From the NCBI GenBank assembly GCA_028275295.1, contig JAPWUY010000012.1:1-12044 (forward strand): a stretch of DNA of 12,044 bases. The letters run 5' to 3'. Source of the DNA: Thermodesulfobacteriota bacterium (GTDB lineage Bacteria; Desulfobacterota; Desulfocorpusculales; Desulfocorpusculum). The notes beneath the pieces are model-generated. The model was not told the origin of the DNA. It made no database searches and saw nothing but the letters and a program-made list of their open reading frames with translations. Numbering within the stretch: position 1 is the first letter of the stretch; each line of letters begins with the position of its first letter. The position numbers and the translations under genes were made by a program. Of the stretch, positions 7,914 to 12,044 are shown in pieces.

Positions 7914-8120
7914 ATGGATTCTGACGGCCCTGGAGCCATATCAGGGGCCCTGGAGCGCCTCACCTACGGCAGGGGAAGGAATGGCCAACAAAGGACCCGA
8001 CCCCAAAGGAAGGCTCCTGATCCAGATGGATGGCCCGAAAGTGATGATGTGGCCTCCTCTGAACTCGAGGAAAGTGGGGGGCAGGAGGAACAAGCTTTTC
8101 AGATAGACATAAGGGTGTGA
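7914..8120 (+). CDS. small hydrophilic protein of unknown function
   Basis: This is a 68-residue frame with no recognised family. The product is hydrophilic and probably disordered: a basic patch near the middle (GRNGQQRTRPQRK), then an acidic Ser/Glu-rich part (SDDVASSELEESGGQEEQ) and a short hydrophobic end QIDIRV. It has no membrane segment or signal. ATG 7914 has GGAGG five bases upstream, which is why I prefer it to GTG 7869, a start in the same frame that would add 15 residues. The gene fits tightly: it begins 46 bases after the FliL-like gene and stops 12 bases before the next one. By hand count, third-position GC is no higher than in the other two positions, so coding bias does not confirm it. 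The evidence is mainly the ribosome site and the spacing. Confidence 0.5.
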   Translation: MDSDGPGAISGALERLTYGRGRNGQQRTRPQRKAPDPDGWPESDDVASSELEESGGQEEQAFQIDIRV

Positions 8121-8132
8121 GAGGTGATTGCC

Positions 8133-8594
8133 ATGGAAAGCAAATTCGTATTGGCCTTGCAATTGGCGTTCGATCTTTTGGCTGGGTTTCTGATCTTGGC
8201 CCTCATCTTCAGGAAAAATCCGATGACTTCGGGGTTCAAGGAGGAAAAAAGCACCTCCATGGAGGAGATCGAGGAAAAGCTCTTTGTCTGGGAGCGAACT
8301 GGTAGGGAGCTCCTCACGGCCATCGAGATCAAGCTCCAGAAAATGGCCTCTTTGTCCGAAGAGTTGGACAGGGCAGAGATGAGGGCCACAGAGACCCTGG
8401 AGAGGCTACAGCGAGCCAAAGAAGCCCTGCTCTGTGCCGAGGGAGCTTACACTGCTGCATTCGAGCTCGTGAGAAAAGGGCTCCCCCTGAGGGAGGTCGC
8501 TAAGAAAAGTGGTCTCGGGTTGGCAGAGGTGAGCTTCATCAAGGAGGTCATCTCCAAGGACCCCACCCCTAGAAGGGACGAGATGATGATGTGA
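8133..8594 (+). CDS. membrane-anchored coiled-coil protein, DUF2802/SwrB-like
   Basis: The 153-residue product has three parts: a membrane helix at about 5-26 (FVLALQLAFDLLAGFLILALIF), a charged region at about 41-105 with long helices likely to form a coiled coil (SLSEELDRAEMRATETLERLQ), and a C-terminal helix-turn-helix-like segment at about 106-141 (YTAAFELVRKGLPLREVAKK, then SGLGLAEVSFIKEVI). The last part matches the form I know from DUF2802 proteins near flagellar and chemotaxis genes. The whole architecture, plus a place a few genes after the sigma-28 gene, recalls SwrB of Bacillus, which promotes basal-body export assembly. That link is inference; sequence homology is not shown. ATG 8133 has GAGAGG eight bases upstream. 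GTG 8124 is an alternative. A run of ATG codons precedes the stop. Confidence 0.8.
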   Translation: MESKFVLALQLAFDLLAGFLILALIFRKNPMTSGFKEEKSTSMEEIEEKLFVWERTGRELLTAIEIKLQKMASLSEELDRAEMRATETLERLQRAKEALLCAEGAYTAAFELVRKGLPLREVAKKSGLGLAEVSFIKEVISKDPTPRRDEMMM

Positions 8595-8773
8595 GCTTGG
8601 ACCATTGGGAAAAAAATGCCCCGCAAAGGATGGATTTTCCCCATGGAAGAAGAAAGACTCTTACGAAGGGCCCGGTTTTCCTGGTCTCAAGATATGGCAC
8701 ACCCATTGCTATGGGAGACAGTGGGTCTTCCAGGGGCAGGCCCCTGGAGTGGGAAAAGCCAGAAGAGAGGTGA
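8591..8773 (+). CDS. doubtful 60-codon ORF spanning the flgF upstream region
   Basis: A frame starting at GTG 8591, in a GTGA overlap with the previous stop, runs 60 codons and ends eight bases before flgF. The product would be hydrophilic and basic in its first half (HGRRKTLTKGPVFLVSRYG) and charged at the end (PLEWEKPEER), with no known domain. In its favour are the exact fit between two genes and the overlapping start. Against it, there is no good ribosome site, no evident third-position GC bias, and the same bases hold a sigma-54 promoter and two inverted repeats that explain the spacer without a gene. I consider it more likely non-coding. Confidence 0.25.
   Translation: MSLDHWEKNAPQRMDFPHGRRKTLTKGPVFLVSRYGTPIAMGDSGSSRGRPLEWEKPEER
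8602..8646. repeat. imperfect inverted repeat at the operon junction
   Basis: CCATTGGGAAAA (8602-8613) and TTTTCCCCATGG (8635-8646) can pair over 12 positions with one mismatch, leaving a 21-base loop. It begins eight bases after the stop of the coiled-coil gene. There is no T-run after it on either strand, so it does not look like a classic intrinsic terminator. It could slow or end transcription from the upstream operon, stabilise the 3' end, or be a protein site upstream of the sigma-54 promoter. Confidence 0.5.
8695..8710 (+). promoter_or_regulatory. sigma-54 (RpoN) promoter for flgFGAHI
   Basis: TGGCAC-N5-TTGCT matches the sigma-54 consensus TGGCAC-N5-TTGCW at every conserved position, with exactly ten bases between the -24 GG (8696-8697) and the -12 GC (8708-8709). 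Transcription would start near 8721, giving a leader of about 60 bases before flgF. This is the only sizeable spacer in the flg half of the window, and the site points toward flgF. In polar flagellates, rod and ring operons are commonly driven by sigma-54 with a FleQ/FlrC-type activator. No activator gene or enhancer site is identified here. Confidence 0.8.
8729..8748. repeat. short perfect palindrome in the flgF leader
   Basis: CCAGGGGC (8730-8737) and GCCCCTGG (8740-8747) are perfect inverted copies around AG, extended by a T-A pair at 8729/8748. As RNA this gives an eight-pair stem with a CAGG loop. It would lie about 9-28 bases after the predicted transcription start and end about 33 bases before the flgF ATG. 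No T-run follows, so it is not a standard terminator. It could be an operator or a leader hairpin. Confidence 0.55.
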
Positions 8774-8781
8774 TTTCCCGG

Positions 8782-9501
8782 ATGTTCTCTCAATTGTATG
8801 TCGCGGCATCTGGCATGATTGCTAGGCAGCACCAACTGGATGTCCTGGCCAACAATCTAGCCAATGTGAACACAGTGGGCTTCAAGATGGAGGAGGTGGC
8901 CTTCGAGGAGCCGGGGAGCTCAATCGACGGATCCTACGGGGCCAAAGGCCAGGTGAGGGTGTCCGTGAGGAGGACGGATTTCTCCCCAGGTGAGGTCGCT
9001 TTTACCGGAGAGCCCCTGGATCTGGCCATAGGGGGAAGGGGATTTCTTGTCATCGGAGACAACGAGGGGATGAAACTCACGAGGGACGGGCGCCTCTCTC
9101 TCGACAAGGATGGAAGGCTAGTCCTGGGAGGGATGCCGGTCATGGGTGAGCAAGGGGAAATAGTCCTCGGGAGCCCGGCCTGGGTGAGTATTTCCCAAGA
9201 AGGTCAGGTCACCACAGACAGGGGCGTCATGGGGCGCCTCAGGGTGGTCAAGGTGCAAGACACATCCCAACTGGAAAAACAAGGGAATGGCCTCTTCAGA
9301 GTTCCAGAGGGGACCGAGGTTCAAGACGATCCTGATCCGAAAATAATGTCCGGTTACGTGGAGCTTTCCAACTGCAGCGTGATAAAGTGCATGGTCCAGA
9401 TGATAGAGGTCATCCGCTCTTTCGAGATGCAACAGAAGATGGTCCAGACCATGGACAGATTGGGGGAAAGGGCTGTTCAGGAGATGAGCAGGACGGCCTG
9501 A
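8782..9501 (+). CDS. flgF: FlgF, proximal rod protein
   Basis: FlgF is an axial rod protein exported by the type III gate and assembled in the periplasm between the proximal rod and FlgG. The 239-residue product has the rod/hook N-terminal signature [28 protein letters not shown] split across residues 8-35 and the family C-terminal helix ([17 protein letters not shown], then [14 protein letters not shown]). It is slightly shorter than the typical ~250. ATG 8782 puts that signature at the very N-terminus, as expected. Longer starts back to 8605 would add unrelated residues from the spacer. AGAGAGGTGA lies about nine bases upstream. Two cysteines, C198 and C203, replace residues that are usually Val/Asn and Glu in this helix. 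It is the first rod gene after the sigma-54 promoter and is followed by its paralogue flgG. Confidence 0.93.
   Translation: MFSQLYVAASGMIARQHQLDVLANNLANVNTVGFKMEEVAFEEPGSSIDGSYGAKGQVRVSVRRTDFSPGEVAFTGEPLDLAIGGRGFLVIGDNEGMKLTRDGRLSLDKDGRLVLGGMPVMGEQGEIVLGSPAWVSISQEGQVTTDRGVMGRLRVVKVQDTSQLEKQGNGLFRVPEGTEVQDDPDPKIMSGYVELSNCSVIKCMVQMIEVIRSFEMQQKMVQTMDRLGERAVQEMSRTA
8849..8886 (+). repeat. first copy of a 38-base repeat shared by flgF and flgG
   Basis: Bases 8849-8886 in flgF and 9603-9640 in flgG differ at about five of 38 positions. Both encode the [12 protein letters not shown] rod signature. The likeness at third codon positions is higher than the protein motif alone demands, but it is simply explained by the flgF/flgG duplication and shared codon preference. 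Recombination between the copies would be possible. Confidence 0.6.
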
Positions 9502-9535
9502 AAGATCGGGCAATGGAAGGAGGTGCGACACAGCC

Positions 9536-10324
9536 ATGATACGTTCCCTTTGGACAGCTGCCTCGGGCATGGAGGCTCAGCAGCTTCAGATAGATGTCAT
9601 ATCCAACAATCTGGCCAATGTGAACACCACTGGCTTCAAGAAGAGCAAGGTGAACTTCCAGGATCTCCTTTACCAGTCTCTGAGTTATCCCGGGGCCGCT
9701 TCCTCCTCCCAGAGTCAGCTCCCAACGGGCTTCCAAGTAGGTCTAGGGACTAGGCCAGTGGCAGTGCACAAGCTCTTCGGTCAGGGGGATTTTCAGCTCA
9801 CGAGAAACGAGCTGGATCTGGCCATAGAGGGGCAAGGCTTCTTCAAGATAGTTCTCCCAACAGGCGAGACTGCCTATACCAGGGACGGAGCCTTCAAGCT
9901 CAACAGCCAAGGGGAGATAGTGACATCCGAAGGCTACAAGTTGGAGCCCGGGATAACCATCCCCCAGGACGCTACGGCCATATCCATCGGGGCAGATGGG
10001 ACGGTCTCGGTGATGAGGCCAGGCCAGACCGGCTTCACGGAGGTAGGCAGGATAACGCTCACCCGATTCCCCAATCCTCCGGGCCTCTTCTCCATCGGAA
10101 GGAACGCCTTCATCCCAACGGACTCCTCCGGAGATCCAGTGGAGGGTACCCCAGGAGACCAGGGTCTTGGGACCATTGCCCAAGGATTCCTGGAGATGTC
10201 CAATGTGAACATAGTCGAGGAGATGGTCTCGATGATAGTGGCCCAGAGGGCATATGAGGTGAATTCCAAGGCGATTCAAGCCTCGGACGACATGCTCCAG
10301 ATGGCGAACAATCTCAAGAGATAG
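9536..10324 (+). CDS. flgG: FlgG, distal rod protein
   Basis: FlgG forms the distal rod that runs through the P and L rings. The 262-residue product has the standard length. It carries the N-terminal signature [20 protein letters not shown] from residue 23, the central D1 part ([29 protein letters not shown]) and the C-terminal helix with [20 protein letters not shown] and [20 protein letters not shown] 9536 is preceded by a strong AAGGAGGT at 9517-9524, eleven bases away. It begins 34 bases after flgF. No internal promoter is evident, so it is probably co-transcribed with flgF and with flgA, which starts 33 bases after the stop. Unlike FlgF, its C-terminal helix is fully standard. Confidence 0.97.
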   Translation: MIRSLWTAASGMEAQQLQIDVISNNLANVNTTGFKKSKVNFQDLLYQSLSYPGAASSSQSQLPTGFQVGLGTRPVAVHKLFGQGDFQLTRNELDLAIEGQGFFKIVLPTGETAYTRDGAFKLNSQGEIVTSEGYKLEPGITIPQDATAISIGADGTVSVMRPGQTGFTEVGRITLTRFPNPPGLFSIGRNAFIPTDSSGDPVEGTPGDQGLGTIAQGFLEMSNVNIVEEMVSMIVAQRAYEVNSKAIQASDDMLQMANNLKR

Positions 10325-10357
10325 ATGAACTGAGATGGACCAGGGGGAGACTCGAAA

Positions 10358-10834
10358 ATGAAGCCATTTGTCGCAACTTGGGTCCTGATTGGCTCCCTGT
10401 GGGCCGTTTGGAATGCACTGGCCTCGGGACCTGAAAAGCCCCCTGAGGGTGAGAGGCCCCTTTGGGTATTGACGTGTTCCCTTTCCAAGGGTGATCTTCT
10501 CACCTCCGAATGTGTGGGGAAAAGGGGTGTCCCTCCCCAGACCTTCCCTCCAGGGGCACTGGAGGATCCTCGGGAGGTCCTGGGGATGAGAGCAGTGAGG
10601 GCGATCCAGGCTGGGGCCGTCCTGAGGAAAGATCAGTTCAGGCCCGAACCCATCTTGAGGAAAGGCCAGAAGGTGGAGATCGTGCTGGAAGCGGAAAATC
10701 TGAGGATAGTCGCCCCAGGTCAAAGCCTGGAGGATGGAGGCAAGGGAGAGAGCATAAGGGTCCTCAACACCTCGTCCAGGCAGGTCATAGTGGCCAGGGT
10801 AGTGGACGCAAAGAGGGTAGTTGTGGATTTTTGA
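10358..10834 (+). CDS. flgA: FlgA, P-ring assembly chaperone (short form)
   Basis: FlgA is a periplasmic chaperone that helps FlgI assemble into the P ring. The 158-residue product opens with a Sec signal peptide (MKPFVATWVLIGSLWAVWNALA, cleavage likely after ALA). The SAF-like and C-terminal domain follows: ILRKGQKVEIVLEAENLRIV, then APGQSLEDGGKGESIRVLN, then SSRQVIVARVVDAKRVVV, which is the FlgA hallmark block. Proteobacterial FlgA is usually 210-250 residues, so the N-terminal domain is missing or much reduced. There is no sign of a frameshift: the signal peptide is in frame and GGGGGAGA lies seven bases before ATG 10358. It sits between flgG and flgH, the standard place in this order, and its partner flgI follows two genes later. 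Confidence 0.88.
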   Translation: MKPFVATWVLIGSLWAVWNALASGPEKPPEGERPLWVLTCSLSKGDLLTSECVGKRGVPPQTFPPGALEDPREVLGMRAVRAIQAGAVLRKDQFRPEPILRKGQKVEIVLEAENLRIVAPGQSLEDGGKGESIRVLNTSSRQVIVARVVDAKRVVVDF

Positions 10835-10845
10835 GGAGGGAGGTC

Positions 10846-11529
10846 ATGGGATCCGCAGCCTTTAGGATCGCTTTCCTGTGCATGATCTCGGCCCTCTTTT
10901 CCTTCGGGTGTTCCCCAGCCCTTCCCCCCCCACCACCCTGGACTCCCAATCCCGGGGCCTTTGCCCTGAAGGAGGAACCCCAGAAAGAGGGAAGCCTCTG
11001 GAAGCCCAGCGCTAGATTGGGGGATCTGTACTCGGATCTGAGGGCAAGGAGGGTCGGAGATGTTCTCACGGTGAGGATCGTGGAAAACGCTGAGGCCCTC
11101 AAATCCGCTAGCACCAAGACCTCCAGGGACAGCTCCCTCTCTGCCTCTGTGACGAGCTTCTTCGGTGCACCGCTCAGTGTGGGTGGTTTCAAGCCTGAGG
11201 CCTCAGGATCCCTCAAGAACGAGTTCGAGGGCTCGGGCACAACCCAGAGAAAGGACACCTTGGTCGCCACCTTGAGCGCCAAGGTGGTTGAGGTGCTTCC
11301 CCAGGGTCTTCTGAGAATAGAGGGCTATAGGGAGGTCCTCATAAACAACGAGCGGCAATACATAATACTCAGGGGCGTTGTGAGGCCCGAGGACATACAA
11401 TCCGACAATACGGTCCTGTCCTCGGTCATAGCTGATGCCCAGATAGCTTACGCTGGCCAGGGGGTTGTGAGCGACAAACAGAAGCCAGGCTGGGTGGGGA
11501 GGCTCTTGGACCACGTGTGGCCATTCTGA
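10846..11529 (+). CDS. flgH: FlgH, L-ring lipoprotein
   Basis: FlgH builds the L ring in the outer membrane, the bushing through which the distal rod turns. The 227-residue product matches the usual 220-235. It starts with a lipoprotein signal, hydrophobic to about residue 20 with Cys22 as the lipidation site. The residues before it are F-S-F-G, so the -3 position has Ser where Leu is normal. After a Pro-rich linker come family motifs: SLWKPSARLGDLYSDLRARR, VGDVLTVRIVEN, an ASTKTSRDSS segment, TLSAKVVEVLPQGLLRIEG, and NERQYIILRGVVRPEDI followed by NTVLSSVIADAQIAYAG. ATG 10846 was chosen because a GGAGG sits six bases upstream at 10835-10839 and the signal peptide begins there. Upstream in-frame starts lie within flgA and encode unrelated sequence. 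Confidence 0.95.
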   Translation: MGSAAFRIAFLCMISALFSFGCSPALPPPPPWTPNPGAFALKEEPQKEGSLWKPSARLGDLYSDLRARRVGDVLTVRIVENAEALKSASTKTSRDSSLSASVTSFFGAPLSVGGFKPEASGSLKNEFEGSGTTQRKDTLVATLSAKVVEVLPQGLLRIEGYREVLINNERQYIILRGVVRPEDIQSDNTVLSSVIADAQIAYAGQGVVSDKQKPGWVGRLLDHVWPF

Positions 11530-11554
11530 TGGAAGCGGAGACAGGTGAGGGGCC

Positions 11555-12044
11555 ATGAGGTGGAATAGATTGACTTTGGTCTTGGTCCTTGTGGGAGTAT
11601 CTTGGGCTCAGGATGCTTGGGCTGTGAGACTCAAGGAGATCTCATCCATAGAAGGTGTGAGATCTAATCCCCTTGTGGGTTACGGTCTTGTAATAGGGCT
11701 TCAGGGAACAGGGGACCAGAACAACACCCAATTCACCGTGCACTCCCTCTCCAATATGCTCCTAAGGATGGGCATAAGGGTGCCAGCAGAGGCCATAAAG
11801 GTCAAAAACGTGGCGGCGGTCGTCGTCACAGCCCAACTCCCCCCCTTCGTGAGGCAGGGGCAGAAGATAGACGTTCAGGTCTCATCCATAGGGGATGCCA
11901 AGAGTCTCCAAGGGGGGACCCTGGTGCTCACTCCCTTGAGGGGGCCCGATGGCGAGGTGTATGTTGTGGCCCAAGGGCCTGTATCCGTTGGCGGATTCAC
12001 ATTCGGAGGGGCATCTGGGGGAAGGGTTCAACAGAATCACCCAA
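11555..12044 (+). CDS. flgI: FlgI, P-ring protein (3' end outside window)
   Basis: FlgI forms the P ring around the distal rod in the peptidoglycan layer, with help from FlgA. The first 163 codons are present and the frame is still open at the window edge. Full FlgI is about 370 residues, so somewhat under half is seen. The product starts with a Sec signal peptide (MRWNRLTLVLVLVGVSWAQD, cleavage likely after AWA at about residue 23). Family blocks follow: VRLKEISSIEGVRSNPLVGY and GLVIGLQGTGDQNNTQFT, then SLSNMLLRMGIRV, KNVAAVVVTAQLPPFVRQGQ and KIDVQVSSIGDAKSLQGGTL, and then LTPLRGPDGEVYVVAQGPVS. ATG 11555 has GGTGAGG about four bases upstream and lies 25 bases after flgH. Confidence 0.96.
   Translation, partial: MRWNRLTLVLVLVGVSWAQDAWAVRLKEISSIEGVRSNPLVGYGLVIGLQGTGDQNNTQFTVHSLSNMLLRMGIRVPAEAIKVKNVAAVVVTAQLPPFVRQGQKIDVQVSSIGDAKSLQGGTLVLTPLRGPDGEVYVVAQGPVSVGGFTFGGASGGRVQQNHP

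Noticed and set aside
7897..8106. Alternative TTG-started frame overlapping the 68-residue ORF
   Set aside because: It has no ribosome site before the TTG and no continuity with its neighbours. The frame from ATG 7914 has GGAGG at good spacing and ends just before the next gene.
11267..11287. Eight-pair perfect inverted repeat CCACCTTG/CAAGGTGG
   Set aside because: It lies in the middle of flgH in a conserved coding stretch with no T-run, so the arms are explained by the codons.
1..12044. tRNA/rRNA genes, CRISPR arrays, insertion sequences, att sites, toxin-antitoxin or defence genes
   Set aside because: No spaced direct repeats, transposase-like frames or RNA gene signatures were seen. The window is filled by flagellar genes with uniform codon use.

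Overview
This window is a flagellar gene cluster. Every convincing gene lies on the + strand. The lineage looks like a Gram-negative (diderm) bacterium, because flgH and flgI encode L-ring and P-ring proteins that only outer-membrane flagellates need. Three things point tentatively to a deltaproteobacterial (Desulfobacterota-like) source: the gene order flhB-flhA-flhF-flhG-fliA followed by flgF-flgG-flgA-flgH-flgI, a sigma-54-type promoter inside the cluster, and a GC-rich genome that strongly favours AGG for arginine and often ATA for isoleucine. No 16S or other phylogenetic marker is present, so this is an inference.

Block 1 (about 2-5388) is the export apparatus and its placement factor: the 3' end of fliQ, then fliR, flhB, flhA and flhF. 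The genes overlap or are separated by at most 15 bases, so they are probably one translationally coupled operon. FliQ, FliR, FlhB and FlhA form the type III export gate in the inner membrane. FlhF is the SRP-type GTPase that positions the flagellum.

Block 2 (5389-8594) starts after an 80-base spacer holding a 15-codon ORF coupled to flhG. It contains flhG (MinD-like ATPase, FlhF partner) and fliA (sigma-28). Three less familiar genes follow: a single-pass membrane protein with a FliL-like periplasmic end, a short hydrophilic ORF, and a membrane-anchored coiled-coil protein with a helix-turn-helix-like end. The last resembles the DUF2802/SwrB type of protein, and SwrB sits right after the sigma-28 gene in Bacillus.

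Block 3 (8595-12044) opens with a 187-base spacer holding an imperfect inverted repeat, a sigma-54 promoter that matches the consensus at every conserved position (8695-8710), a strong short palindrome, and a possible 60-codon ORF running across all of it. It continues with the rod/ring genes flgF, flgG, flgA, flgH and the first 163 codons of flgI, which runs off the end of the window.

Together the genes encode export-gate assembly, placement and number control, the late-gene sigma factor, then the distal rod and the P and L rings. I see no RNA genes, mobile elements, CRISPR arrays or origins. No wholly new system is evident. The most unusual parts are the fliA-downstream trio, the flgF promoter region, the flhF/flhG junction and an NPLH variant of the FlhB autocleavage motif.
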